A DNA stretch of 64,000 nt, taken from NCBI RefSeq assembly GCF_029433095.1, contig NZ_JARNTX010000001.1, forward strand, positions 2,046,001-2,110,000. The letters are read 5' to 3'. This document shows, one piece after another, positions 16,588 to 25,586 of this stretch. The notes under the pieces are model-generated. The model worked only from the letters and a program-made list of their open reading frames with translations. It was not told where the DNA came from and did not search any database. The stretch's first letter is position 1. Every line of letters begins with the position of its first letter. This stretch comes from Hymenobacter sp. YC55. Its GTDB lineage: Bacteria; Bacteroidota; Bacteroidia; Cytophagales; Hymenobacteraceae. The position numbers were made by a program, and so were the translations under genes.

Positions 16588-17217
16588 ATGCATCAAGAAC
16601 CCCTTCGCACCGCTGGCGTGGCACTGGCTACCGCTAGCAAAGCTCTTATTCTGCTCCACGGTCGGGGAGGCAGCGCCGCCGATATTCTCTCGTTGGCCTC
16701 CCACCTGCACGTGCCCGATTTTGCCTTGCTGGCACCGCAAGCCACGCAGAATACCTGGTACCCGTATTCCTTTCTGGCCTCGCCCGCGCAAAACGAGCCC
16801 TGGCTCTCCGACGCACTAACTGCCGTGGGCCGGGCCGTAGCCACGGCAGAAGCACAGGGTATTACGAAAGAAAATATCTACTTCCTGGGCTTCTCACAAG
16901 GTGCCTGCCTCACGCTGGAATACGTGGCCCGCCACGCGGCTCGCTACGGCGGCGTAGCTGCTTTCACGGGCGGCCTGATTGGCGACCAGATTTACCAGGA
17001 CAACTACACTGGCAATTTCAACGGCACGCCCATTTACATCGGCACGAGCGACCCAGACCCGCACGTGCCTGTGGAGCGGGTTCGGGCCTCCACGGTGCTA
17101 CTGACCAACCTAAGCGCCGCCGTAACCGAAAAAATATACCCCAACATGGGCCACACCATTTCGCAACAAGAAATTGTCGCCGCCAACACACTGATTTTCA
17201 ATAAGCCTTCCAGCTAA
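16588..17217 (+). CDS. MhqD-like carboxylesterase/phospholipase
   Basis: 209 residues, alpha/beta hydrolase of the phospholipase/carboxylesterase family: oxyanion region ALILLHGRGGSAADILSLA, nucleophile GFSQGACL (Ser near 103), catalytic Asp in GTSDPDPHVP and His in NMGHTISQQE. The open frame extends to 16480, inside the inverted repeat, but ATG at 16588 gives the family's normal N-terminus. In Bacillus the related MhqD is co-regulated with the dioxygenase MhqO in the response to quinones; the next gene here is MhqO-like, 124 bases downstream. Confidence 0.9.
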   Translation: MHQEPLRTAGVALATASKALILLHGRGGSAADILSLASHLHVPDFALLAPQATQNTWYPYSFLASPAQNEPWLSDALTAVGRAVATAEAQGITKENIYFLGFSQGACLTLEYVARHAARYGGVAAFTGGLIGDQIYQDNYTGNFNGTPIYIGTSDPDPHVPVERVRASTVLLTNLSAAVTEKIYPNMGHTISQQEIVAANTLIFNKPSS

Positions 17218-17341
17218 AGCGCAGCCTTGGTACTGCCCTTGCAGTCCAGGCTTCCTAGCCACTTCTGCCGCACGGCACGGCCGCCAAGCGTGGTTGCGCC
17301 CCATTTGTATTCTTGTTTTTAACCGACTTTTCACTTCTTCC

Positions 17342-18277
17342 ATGGAACCACGCATTCTAGGCCTGCACCACGTAACGGCCATTGCTGGCAACGCCCAGCG
17401 CAACTACGATTTTTACACCAAGGTGCTCGGGCTGCGCATGGTGAAAAAGACTGTCAACTTCGATGACCCCGGTACCTACCACTTCTATTTCGGCGACGAA
17501 ACCGGTTCGGCCGGCACCATCCTCACGTTCTTTCCGTGGACCAACATCACCGCGGGCCGGCGCGGCACTGGGCAGGCCACCGAAATCGGGTACTCGGTGC
17601 CCGAAGGCAGCTTCGATTTCTGGATGAAGCGCTTTGATGCGCACGGCGTGACCTATAACAAGCCAAGCACTAAGTTTGGGGAGCAGTACCTCACTTTCCT
17701 CGACCCCGATGGTCTGAAGCTGGAGCTGATAGTCTCGAAAACCGCCGATACCCGTACGCCCTGGACGACGCCCGAAGTAGGGGCCGATGTTGCCACCCGA
17801 GGCTTCCACACCGTGACCCTGACGCTGGCCAGCGTAGCCGCCACGGCCGACATTCTGACGGACGTATTTGGCTACAAACTGCTAGAGCAACACGTGAACC
17901 GCTACCGCTACACCACCGATGCGGTACAAACCGCCGCCTATATCGACTTGGTGGAAGTGCCAGGTGAAGGCCGCAGCCTCACGGCCGGGGGCTCGGTGCA
18001 CCACATTGCCTTCCGGGTGAAAGACGACGAAGCTGAGCTGGCTATCCGTCAGAAGCTACTAGCGAAAGGCATGCAACCCACCCCGCAGATTGACCGCGAC
18101 TATTTTCACTCGGTGTATTTCCGTGAGCCAGGCGGAGTCCTGTTCGAAATTGCCACCGACAACCCCGGTTTTACGGTGGATGAGCCGCTGGCCGAGTTAG
18201 GTACGCGCCTGATGCTGCCCAAACAGCACGAGCCCCGGCGGGCGCAACTAGAAGCCGTCCTGCCTCCAATTAGCTAG
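17342..18277 (+). CDS. MhqO-like ring-cleaving dioxygenase (VOC family)
   Basis: 311 residues made of two glyoxalase/VOC modules. Expected metal ligands are visible: His in LGLHHVTAIAG, His in VHHIAFRVKDD and Glu in REPGGVLFEIATD. The sequence FYTKVLGLRMVKKTVNFDDP is typical of the MhqO/LinE-like group, which cleaves hydroquinones. ATG at 17342 follows the family start; the open frame reaches 17294. Together with the esterase upstream it forms the same pair as mhqD/mhqO, pointing to detoxification of quinones or aromatic compounds. Confidence 0.92.
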   Translation: MEPRILGLHHVTAIAGNAQRNYDFYTKVLGLRMVKKTVNFDDPGTYHFYFGDETGSAGTILTFFPWTNITAGRRGTGQATEIGYSVPEGSFDFWMKRFDAHGVTYNKPSTKFGEQYLTFLDPDGLKLELIVSKTADTRTPWTTPEVGADVATRGFHTVTLTLASVAATADILTDVFGYKLLEQHVNRYRYTTDAVQTAAYIDLVEVPGEGRSLTAGGSVHHIAFRVKDDEAELAIRQKLLAKGMQPTPQIDRDYFHSVYFREPGGVLFEIATDNPGFTVDEPLAELGTRLMLPKQHEPRRAQLEAVLPPIS

Positions 18278-18381
18278 TTCTTTCAGATGGCCTTTCTCAG
18301 TAGCAGTAGGGCCTTTGATTATCTGAAACTTCTTGGCTCTTGCGGTTCGTACGACCAGCAATTCATCTTGGAATAATTCGT

Positions 18382-18422
18382 TGCTGCCCTGTCTCTGCTA
18401 TGCTTTTAGAGACAGGGCAGCA
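18382..18422. terminator. Perfect 15-bp hairpin after MhqO-like gene
   Basis: TGCTGCCCTGTCTCT (18382-18396) pairs perfectly with 18408-18422 around an 11-base loop ending in TTTT. It stands 105 bases after the dioxygenase stop and is the likely end of that transcript. The rest of 18278-18601 shows no gene. Confidence 0.7.
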
Positions 18423-18601
18423 TAGTTAGAAACACCTAGCAAACTGCGTGCAGTTGACAACAGTCGGTGTTTCTGTAGAAGGGGCGCTGGGAATCTGTCG
18501 AGTCAGCAGTTGAATCTGTCGATTGTGGAGGGTAGGCCAGAATGAACAAGTGCAAGTTTGTGCCAAGCAATCAAGGTCTTGGTCTTCTACACTCTCATTC
18601 G

Positions 18602-19324
18602 ATGGAACGTAAACACTTTCTGAAAAGCCTGTTCGTCGGCGCTATTTCAACGCCGGCCCTTCTCTCTGCATGCGGCAAGGAATCCGAGGAAGTAACGCCT
18701 ACGACCGGCGCCACGGGCACTACCGGCACCGGTACGTCTGGTAGTTGCTCGGTTGCGCCCACCGAAACCGAAGGGCCATTCCCCACCAAGGTGCCCGCTT
18801 CGTATGTGCGCAGCGACATCACCGACGGTAAGGCCGGCCACAAAATGACGGCCAAGATTACCATCACCAACACCAACAACAATTGCGCGGCCCTGGCCGG
18901 GGCAGTAGTTGACATCTGGCACTGCGACGCCGAGGGCAACTACTCCGAATACGGCGGCTCGGGCATGCAGTCCACCAACTACCAGAGCGTGCATTTCTTG
19001 CGCGGCCGCCAGACCACCGACGCCAACGGGCAGGTCACGTTTACCACCATTTTTCCGGGTTGGTATTCCGGCCGGGCCACCCACATCCACGTGCACATCT
19101 ACAGCGCCAGTGGCACATCGTTGAAGGTAACGCAGATTGCCTTCCCCGAGGGCACGGGTACGGCCGTGGCTGCGGTTAATGGTTACGCCAAGGGCATGAG
19201 CGGCTACACCACTAATGCTAAGGACAACGTGTTCAGCGACGGGGTGACGCAAGAACTGGCCACCGTAACGGGCAGCCCCACCGCCGGCTTTGAACTAGCT
19301 ATTTCGTTCGGGGTAGCGGCTTAA
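18602..19324 (+). CDS. Secreted intradiol ring-cleavage dioxygenase lipoprotein
   Basis: 240 residues. N-terminus is a lipoprotein/Tat-like signal (MERKHFLKSLFVGAIS, then LLSAC with Cys near 24) and a Thr/Gly linker. The catalytic domain carries the intradiol Fe(III) ligands: Tyr in WHCDAEGNYSEY, Tyr in FPGWYSGRATHIHVH and the two His of HIHVH. Intradiol enzymes open catechol-type rings between the hydroxyls. Bacteroidota have exported versions of unknown substrate; the localisation here is periplasmic or surface by signal. ATG at 18602 is preferred to 18542. Probably an outpost of the redox cluster. Confidence 0.9.
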   Translation: MERKHFLKSLFVGAISTPALLSACGKESEEVTPTTGATGTTGTGTSGSCSVAPTETEGPFPTKVPASYVRSDITDGKAGHKMTAKITITNTNNNCAALAGAVVDIWHCDAEGNYSEYGGSGMQSTNYQSVHFLRGRQTTDANGQVTFTTIFPGWYSGRATHIHVHIYSASGTSLKVTQIAFPEGTGTAVAAVNGYAKGMSGYTTNAKDNVFSDGVTQELATVTGSPTAGFELAISFGVAA

Positions 19325-19356
19325 GCGCCCTGAGTTACTGTTTATTTCCGTAGGTA

Positions 19357-19386
19357 AAGACGCTACAGATAAGTCTGTAGCGTCTT
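19357..19386. terminator. Perfect 13-bp terminator hairpin
   Basis: AAGACGCTACAGA (19357-19369) pairs perfectly with 19374-19386 around TAAG. It lies 33 bases after the intradiol dioxygenase and 15 bases before the next ATG. Confidence 0.75.
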
Positions 19387-19400
19387 CTGTTCTTGGAGTT

Positions 19401-19922
19401 ATGGCCGAGCGAATTATCATTGTCAGCTACCGCAAAATCATCGATGCCAGCGCCACCCGCCCGTGGGATAAGTTGGTTTTCAACGATACATACGCCGAGT
19501 TTCGGTTGCAGGCGCAGTACTTCAACCAGCAGCGGCAGTACCGCACGTTTGGCGAACTGTTGCAGCATGCGGCGGGAGCTGAAAAGCTGCACTTTCTGGT
19601 GAGTGCTGCCGTGCGCGGGTACTTGCAGCAGCTAGGTGGCCTGGTGCCCGATGTGCTTAACAACCAGGGCCGGCACTTTCTGCCTTTCACTAAATTTCAG
19701 TTCGAGATTATCAATTCCGACCTGCTCGACCAGGCCCGGCACCAGGTAGCCATCAACTTCTACTCCGAGCCGCTACTCTGGCACGACACTATTGCGCCCT
19801 ACTTGTTGGTTTCGGAAGAAGCCGCCGTACCGGAGCCGACGGGTGAAATCTTAACCCACTTGTTTCAAGTGCCGCCGTTCGTTTCCATCCATTCCCTGCG
19901 TTCCGCCCCGCAAAACGTTTAG
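19401..19922 (+). CDS. Conserved-looking hypothetical protein, 173 aa
   Basis: I do not recognise the family. The protein starts MAERIIIVSYRKIIDASATR and looks cytosolic: no signal peptide or membrane segment, mixed alpha/beta composition, many aromatic residues (FEIINSDLL, INFYSEPLLWHD). The frame is complete, is codon-biased like its neighbours and lies between a terminator and a two-component system, so I regard it as a real gene. Confidence 0.65.
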   Translation: MAERIIIVSYRKIIDASATRPWDKLVFNDTYAEFRLQAQYFNQQRQYRTFGELLQHAAGAEKLHFLVSAAVRGYLQQLGGLVPDVLNNQGRHFLPFTKFQFEIINSDLLDQARHQVAINFYSEPLLWHDTIAPYLLVSEEAAVPEPTGEILTHLFQVPPFVSIHSLRSAPQNV

Positions 19923-20067
19923 AGGAGTAGGGTAGAGCGGCAATGTGTACTCGCGCTGCTCTTGGCCCAGAAGCGTAACAGCTTCCGGCGGTTGATATTT
20001 GTGGGGTTGGCAAGCAACCCAACGGCTGATTCACAGTTCAAGGGCTACAGTGCCTTGAATAATTAGC

Positions 20068-20745
20068 ATGAAATTACTTTTGGTTGAAGACGAACCGAAG
20101 CTGGCCTCCTTCATTCAGAAAGGCTTCCAAAACGAGGGCTACGACCTGGATGTAGCCTACGACGGGCAGATGGGATTGTCGCTGTTTCGGCAGCACGCCT
20201 ACGACCTTATCATCCTAGATGTCAATCTACCCTACATCAACGGGTTTGCGCTCTGCGACTTGATCCGGGCCGATAATGCGCACGTGCCCGTGCTGTTTCT
20301 GACCGCCTTCGACAGCTTGGAAGATAAGGTGCTCGGCTTCGAGGCCGGTGCCGACGACTACTTGGTGAAGCCTTTCAAGTTTCAGGAGCTGTTGCTGCGC
20401 ACCCGGGCCCTCACCAAGCGCAGCGCCGACCAGTCGGCGGTGAAGCGCGTTCTGCGGGTGGCAGATTTGGAACTGAATCTGGAAAGCAAAACCGTTACCC
20501 GCGGCGGCCAGCGCATCGGCCTGACGGCCAAGGAATACGCTCTGCTAGAATACTTGCTGCTAAACCGAGGCAAGATTATTTCCCGCGTCGATATCACCGA
20601 GAAAGTATGGGAACTGGATTTCGACACCAACACCAACGTCATCGACGTGTACATCAGCCACTTGCGGCGCAAGCTCGATAAAGGCTTCACGCCCAAGCTA
20701 ATTCATACGGTGGTGGGCATGGGCTACGTGCTGCGGGAGGAATAA
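20068..20745 (+). CDS. OmpR/PhoB-family response regulator
   Basis: 225 residues. Receiver: acidic pair in LLVEDEPKLAS, phosphoacceptor Asp near 51 in LIILDVNLP, Thr in FLTAFDS, Lys in YLVKPFKFQEL. Effector: winged helix ending in DVYISHLRRKLD and HTVVGMGYVLREE. The stop codon is directly followed by the ATG of the histidine kinase, so the pair is one transcript. The CusR/CopR type of receiver-kinase layout is common for envelope or metal stress, but the signal is unknown. Confidence 0.95.
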   Translation: MKLLLVEDEPKLASFIQKGFQNEGYDLDVAYDGQMGLSLFRQHAYDLIILDVNLPYINGFALCDLIRADNAHVPVLFLTAFDSLEDKVLGFEAGADDYLVKPFKFQELLLRTRALTKRSADQSAVKRVLRVADLELNLESKTVTRGGQRIGLTAKEYALLEYLLLNRGKIISRVDITEKVWELDFDTNTNVIDVYISHLRRKLDKGFTPKLIHTVVGMGYVLREE

Positions 20746-22125
20746 ATGATGCTGATCCGGAACAAGCTGATTCTGCGGTTTATGGCCCTGGTGATAGCCA
20801 TTCAGCTCTGTCTGACGGCTTTCATCTACTATTACAGCGCCCGAGCCCGCGAGTTACGCTTCTACCACCGGCTCGAAGCCAAGGCCGAGCAAACCGCCAG
20901 CTTGCTGATTCGCCGCCTCAACCTGCGGCCGCAGGTGCTGCGCAGCTTCCGCAAGAAAGACCTGCTGACCATGCACAACGAACGCATCAGCATCTATGAT
21001 CCGCAGCGCCGGCTCGTGTTCCATATTGCCGAGGAAAAGGAAGACGAAGGCGTGCCCACGCAGGATACCACGTATTTCAGCCAGATTACGCGTAAGAAAC
21101 CAGCCCGCTTCCAGAAGGGTAAAATAGAAACCCTAGGCATGCTGTACCGCGCCCACGGGCAGTCGTACCTGATTTTTGTGGCCGGCCGCGACCAGTTCGG
21201 CCGGCGAGAGTTCGACACGCTACGCTCCATTTTGCTCGGCGGCAATTTGGGGGCGCTGGTCTTGATTATTGGCGCCGCTTGGTATTTTGCCGACCGTTCG
21301 CTCAAGCCGCTTTCGCGCATGGTAGCCGAGGTGAAAGGCATAACGGCCACCAACCTGCGCCAACGAGTGAACGAAGGCAACCGCCGCGACGAAATTGCGC
21401 AGCTCGCCATGACATTCAACGAAATGCTAGGCGGCCTAGAGCAGGCATTTGAGGCACAGAAAAGCTTCCTCTCGCACGCCTCGCACGAATTGCGCACACC
21501 GCTGGCCAACGTACTTGGCACGCTGGAAACAGCTTCCGCCTACGATACCGAGCTACCCGCCGCCAAGCAAAGCATAGATTCGGCGGTGGAAGAAATTCAG
21601 AAAATCATCGACCTCACCAACGGCCTGCTGGCCCTAGCCAAAGCCGATGATACTTCTTTCCGTCGCGCCCAAGCTCCCCTCGACGACATTGTGCTGCAAG
21701 CGGTAGATGCCTGTTCGGCCCGTTATCCGGGGCGCACGGTGCAGGTGGAGTTTGGGGCTTGGCCCGAGGCAGTTGAAGTGGCCTTTGGGGTGCGCGGTAA
21801 TGCTCAGCTTTTGCACACGGCCGTGCTCAACCTGCTCGACAACGCCTGCAAATACTCCGATCAGGCCGTGGGAGTGATGCTCGGCTATGAAACCCCGCAG
21901 GTGGTGCAGCTCACAGTAACCGATGCCGGTCCGGGCCTGCCCGCCCACGAGGTAGCGCGCGTGCTCGAACCCCTGTACCGCGGCGAGAACGGCCGCGACA
22001 AGCCCGGCTACGGCCTAGGGTTGGCCATTACTCAAAAGATAGTGCAGGTGCACGGCGGCCAGCTTTCTATTGATTCAGAAGAAGGAAAGGGCACGCGCGT
22101 GGTGGTCCGGCTGCCAGCGCTGTAA
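20746..22125 (+). CDS. HAMP-containing sensor histidine kinase
   Basis: 459 residues: transmembrane helix about 10-30, periplasmic sensor about 35-160, second helix about 165-185 (LGALVLIIGAAWYFADRSL), HAMP (MVAEVKGITATNLRQRV), HisKA with the phosphoacceptor His near 243 (FLSHASHELRTPLANVLG), and HATPase with N box (LNLLDNACKYS), G1 (VTDAGPGLP) and G2 (GYGLGLAIT). Starts immediately after the regulator stop. Cognate partner of that regulator by position and architecture. Confidence 0.95.
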   Translation: MMLIRNKLILRFMALVIAIQLCLTAFIYYYSARARELRFYHRLEAKAEQTASLLIRRLNLRPQVLRSFRKKDLLTMHNERISIYDPQRRLVFHIAEEKEDEGVPTQDTTYFSQITRKKPARFQKGKIETLGMLYRAHGQSYLIFVAGRDQFGRREFDTLRSILLGGNLGALVLIIGAAWYFADRSLKPLSRMVAEVKGITATNLRQRVNEGNRRDEIAQLAMTFNEMLGGLEQAFEAQKSFLSHASHELRTPLANVLGTLETASAYDTELPAAKQSIDSAVEEIQKIIDLTNGLLALAKADDTSFRRAQAPLDDIVLQAVDACSARYPGRTVQVEFGAWPEAVEVAFGVRGNAQLLHTAVLNLLDNACKYSDQAVGVMLGYETPQVVQLTVTDAGPGLPAHEVARVLEPLYRGENGRDKPGYGLGLAITQKIVQVHGGQLSIDSEEGKGTRVVVRLPAL

Positions 22126-22220
22126 GGAGTGACTGAGATAAAACGGCCGGCGCGTTCATCCTTTTTTAATGTGGTAGTCAGACGGTGTTAATGCCGCGGG
22201 TGGTCCTTTGTGGTCTACCA

Positions 22221-22517
22221 ATGCAATACCGCATGCACTCCACCTCCCGTTCTGCTAGCCCGTTGCCGCTGTGGCTACTCGTCCTGGCCTTGGTGCTCTC
22301 AGTGGGCATCAACTTGTATTGTCTTACGCCCCGCTATCAGTCTGCGAGTGTTCCGGCCTCCGGCCAAATGGTGCAAGAAAACGAGGACGATGAGGACGAC
22401 AACGACAATGACCGGTCCTGGGCTGCTCTGACGGAAGAGCTACGCGAAACGCGCCAGCAACTAGCCGCCTGTCAGACTAACCACCTGGCCACCGACAGCC
22501 TCTCCACTTGCTTCTAA
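22221..22517 (+). CDS. Small single-pass membrane protein with acidic segment
   Basis: About 98 residues: one hydrophobic helix (LPLWLLVLALVLSVGINLY), then a very acidic stretch (ENEDDEDDNDNDRSW) and a helical Gln/Arg-rich tail. Several start codons are possible (GTG 22185, ATG 22191, 22221, 22233); 22221 places the helix near the N-terminus. It follows the two-component genes by about 95 bases and could be a small accessory or an induced protein. No family recognised. Confidence 0.5.
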   Translation: MQYRMHSTSRSASPLPLWLLVLALVLSVGINLYCLTPRYQSASVPASGQMVQENEDDEDDNDNDRSWAALTEELRETRQQLAACQTNHLATDSLSTCF

Positions 22518-22563
22518 CCACCCGCACGGCGGGCTTTACCACCTTCTTTTTGCTTTTCATACC

Positions 22564-23508
22564 ATGAAAAACCTGCTGTTTTCCTTGCTGCTATTCACTA
22601 ACTGGTGCAGCACGCCAACTACACACGTTGCTTCCTTGGCCACGGTGCCGGTAGTTCCCGCCCGCACGGTAGGCCAACTTCGGTCCGCGCCGGCGTCCGC
22701 GCTGGCTCGTATGGGGTACGACTTTTCCAGCCCCACTGCTACGTATTCCATGCCCTCCGAGCTGGCCGAGCTGTCGGGCATTGCCCTGAGCGGGGCCACT
22801 CACATTACGGGTGTAGAAGACGAAACCGGCAACCTCTACCAGTACAACCTAGCTGAAAAGCAAGTTGAGCAGGTGGTTTCCTTTGGCCAGAACGGCGACT
22901 ACGAAGACCTGGCGCGGGTGGGCAACGACTGGTTTATCTTGCGCAGCGACGGTACGCTCTTTCGTTATACCACCACTGGCACTCAGGAATACAAAACAGG
23001 CCTAACCTTCGCCAACGAGCCCGAAGGCCTTGCCTACGATGCCGCCTCCAAAACCCTGCTCGTGGCTTGCAAAGGTGAACCGGGCGCCGACCTGCCGGAC
23101 ACCAAACGCGCCATCTACCGACTGCAAGCCGGTACCTTTCAAGCAGAGGCCGTTCCTGCTTACGTGCTTGATGTACCTGCTATTGTAGCCGCCGAGCCCG
23201 GCCAGTCAGAGCCCGCGAAAAAATCCGGCAAGAAGGGTAAGAAGAAAGACGAGCGCAAAGGATTTGCCCCGTCGGCGGTGGCCGTGCACCCGCTCACCCA
23301 CCACGTGTTCGTGCTGTCGGCACACCAGAACGGCCTTGTGGAGCTAGACGAGGCAGGCAAATTGGTGGCCGTACAGTCTTTGCCGGCGGCCTTGTTTCCG
23401 CAACCCGAAGGCTTAGCCTTTGCGGCTAACGGAGACTTGTACATCGCCACCGAGGCCGGTAAGAAGTCCGGCCAGGCTACTATTTACCTGTTTCGTTCAC
23501 AGTCCTAG
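22564..23508 (+). CDS. SdiA-regulated-like beta-propeller protein
   Basis: 314 residues with an N-terminal signal (MKNLLFSLLLFTNWCSTPTT; the Cys may be lipidated). The body has repeated beta-propeller motifs typical of SdiA-regulated/YjiK-like proteins: ELSGIALSGATHITGVEDE, GNLYQYNL, NGDYEDLARVGNDWFILRSD, NEPEGLAYD, PSAVAVHPLTHHVFVLSA and PEGLAFAANGDLYIATE. A Lys-rich insertion (KKSGKKGKKKDE) interrupts one blade. Expected to act outside the cytoplasm; function is unknown. Confidence 0.85.
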   Translation: MKNLLFSLLLFTNWCSTPTTHVASLATVPVVPARTVGQLRSAPASALARMGYDFSSPTATYSMPSELAELSGIALSGATHITGVEDETGNLYQYNLAEKQVEQVVSFGQNGDYEDLARVGNDWFILRSDGTLFRYTTTGTQEYKTGLTFANEPEGLAYDAASKTLLVACKGEPGADLPDTKRAIYRLQAGTFQAEAVPAYVLDVPAIVAAEPGQSEPAKKSGKKGKKKDERKGFAPSAVAVHPLTHHVFVLSAHQNGLVELDEAGKLVAVQSLPAALFPQPEGLAFAANGDLYIATEAGKKSGQATIYLFRSQS

Positions 23509-23600
23509 TAAGCGTTTTCTACTTGAACTACCACGGCTACGTGCCAGCACATAGCCGCGCCGCTCTGGCCCAATGGCTGATGGCTTAAACCTCCCTGCTT

Positions 23601-24569
23601 ATGTACGTTCGTAAAAGTATTCGCTGGTGCCTGATTTGGCGCTTTGCCTGGCGGCGCGTGTTGTTTTTTACGTTGGTTTCGTCGTTGGTGTGCTTGCTGT
23701 ACGGGCCCTTGCATATGCGGTGGCTGGCGGTGCCCTGGCAGCCGCTGGCCACGCTTGGCATTGCCGTATCGTTCTATATCGGCTTCAAAAACAATGGCTC
23801 CTATGACCGATTCTGGGAAGGCCGACAGATCTGGGGCGGCATCATAAACTTCAGCCGCACCTGGTCGATGCAGGCACTGGAATACGTTACGTCGGTGGTG
23901 GACGCGCCCGATGTGGAGGCTCCCGCTGCCTCGGCCAGCGAGCTAAGCCAGCGGCACCAGCAACTGCTGTACCGGCACGTAGCTTGGGTGAATGCCCTGC
24001 GTCTGCAGCTTCGCCGCCAGCCTGATTTATGGAGCAGTGATGTTGCGCCGTTTCTGGAACCCACCGAATCAGCTCAGACCCAACGCCGGCAAAACCCGCC
24101 AGTGCACTTGCTGCGGCAGCAGGCGGCTGCTTTGCGCATGCTGCGCGAGGAGCGAGGCCTGCTCAACGACTTTCAGCATGTGAGCATGATGAATACTTTG
24201 CAGGAACTCTACAACCTGCAAGGCGCCTGCGAACGAATCAAAAACACGCCTTTCCCGCGCCAGTACGCTTTCTACAGCTTCCTGTTTGTCTGGCTGTTTG
24301 CTACCCTGTTGCCGCTGGGGCTAGTAGGCGAATTTGAAAAGCTCGGCGCCAACCATATGTGGCTCACGGTGCCGTTTTCGGTGCTGGTGTCGTGGGTATT
24401 CACCACTATCGAAATGGTCGGCCATACCAGCGAAAACCCGTTCGACAATGGCGTCAACGACGTGCCGATGACGGCGCTCTGCCGCACCATCGAAATTGAT
24501 TTGCGGGAGATGCTCGGTGAGACGGTGCTTCCCGGCAAGCTAGAGCCCATCGAGGATGTGCTGTATTAA
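23601..24569 (+). CDS. Bestrophin/UPF0187 family ion channel
   Basis: 322 residues with four hydrophobic segments and the bacterial bestrophin core: KSIRWCLIWRFAWRRVLFF, LLYGPLHMRW, GIAVSFYIGFKNNGSYDRFWEGR (the conserved NxxYxRxWEGR stretch), and near the C-terminus PLGLVGEFEKLGANHMWLTV and ENPFDNGVNDVPM, the acidic cluster found in this family. Bacterial bestrophins form pentameric cation or anion channels in the inner membrane. Follows the SdiA-regulated-like gene by 92 bases. Confidence 0.92.
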   Translation: MYVRKSIRWCLIWRFAWRRVLFFTLVSSLVCLLYGPLHMRWLAVPWQPLATLGIAVSFYIGFKNNGSYDRFWEGRQIWGGIINFSRTWSMQALEYVTSVVDAPDVEAPAASASELSQRHQQLLYRHVAWVNALRLQLRRQPDLWSSDVAPFLEPTESAQTQRRQNPPVHLLRQQAAALRMLREERGLLNDFQHVSMMNTLQELYNLQGACERIKNTPFPRQYAFYSFLFVWLFATLLPLGLVGEFEKLGANHMWLTVPFSVLVSWVFTTIEMVGHTSENPFDNGVNDVPMTALCRTIEIDLREMLGETVLPGKLEPIEDVLY

Positions 24570-24623
24570 AGCCTCTCTGCTTTAGGTTCTGGTAAACGAC
24601 CAACTGCAACCTCTTTTAGGCTG

Positions 24624-25586
24624 TCAGGCGCTTTCCTGCTCCGACAGCTCTCGAACGGGCGTGAGGATGAATTCGTGAATTCGCCAATCCAGCCGTTCAA
24701 TTTGCCGGGCTGTATCTTCTAGTTGTTGGGCGAGTTGCTCGTTGTCTTCGGTGGGTACCACAAAGCCTTCGCCCAAGTAGATGTGCCCTTCCTCCCGCAG
24801 CCGGAAGGAAAAGTTTTTCACCCACGGTTGTGCCGCTAGTGTCCGCCGTACTTGGTCTAGCAGCGGATCGGGCTGCTGATCGTCCACGGTTTTAGGGGCC
24901 TGATTCATTAAGTCGAATACAGCCTGCCGCAGGTTGGTGTAGCCGTCGCGCACGATATCGAAAGCTATGAAAATGGCGGCGGCAGCATCGGCCCACCACC
25001 AGCCCATACCAATGCCCAAGATGCCTAGAATTGCGGCCGCCGCTGTCATCCAGTCGGCTTTGTTCATCTCGGCGTCGGCGTACAGGTTCTTTTCGTGTAG
25101 CTGTTTAGCCAGGGGTAACTTTTTCTTGCCTAAGTACAGTGCCGGAAAAGTGCCCCACAACAGAGCCGCAATCATGAGGTAGCCTAGCCAAATCTGGTGC
25201 CCGGCAATGACCACGGTGCCAATAGTAGGGTGTTCGGCCTTGAGCAGGGTAGTGGCCGAGTCAATCAGCAGAAAGCCTCCTACTGCAAACAACGCCACCG
25301 AGCTGCACAAGTAGGCAATACTTACGGCCCGGTGATACCCATAAGGAAAATCTTCGTTGGGCGACCGTAGAATAACGCGCGTTGCGATATGGAAGGAAAC
25401 GGCCGGGGTTAAACTCAGCAGGTCCTCAAACCAAGCCGTTTTCATAGCCTGCGACTGGCCCATGGTCAGGTACATAAGGGCGGCCGTGCTGATCAGGTAG
25501 GCAATAGTGAGCCATTCCAAGCGCTTGGCTTGCCGAAACGCCGGGACTAGCTCGGGCGGGTATTCAAATTTGACTAGCTGTTTCAC
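24624..25586 (-). CDS. Cation diffusion facilitator (CDF) transporter
   Basis: 320 residues with six hydrophobic segments. Marks: WFEDLLSLTPAVSFHIATRV (second helix metal site region), FPYGYHRAVSIAYL, then NLYADAEMNKADWMTAAAAI (fifth-helix site region) and a cytosolic C-terminal domain of about 90 residues (VKNFSFRLREEGHIYLGEGF). CDF proteins export Zn, Fe, Mn or Co by proton exchange; here the canonical His/Asp pairs are partly replaced by acidic residues, so the metal is uncertain. Starts with GTG at 25586, overlapping the upstream stop by 4 bases (GTGA). Confidence 0.92.
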   Translation of the reverse strand: MKQLVKFEYPPELVPAFRQAKRLEWLTIAYLISTAALMYLTMGQSQAMKTAWFEDLLSLTPAVSFHIATRVILRSPNEDFPYGYHRAVSIAYLCSSVALFAVGGFLLIDSATTLLKAEHPTIGTVVIAGHQIWLGYLMIAALLWGTFPALYLGKKKLPLAKQLHEKNLYADAEMNKADWMTAAAAILGILGIGMGWWWADAAAAIFIAFDIVRDGYTNLRQAVFDLMNQAPKTVDDQQPDPLLDQVRRTLAAQPWVKNFSFRLREEGHIYLGEGFVVPTEDNEQLAQQLEDTARQIERLDWRIHEFILTPVRELSEQESA

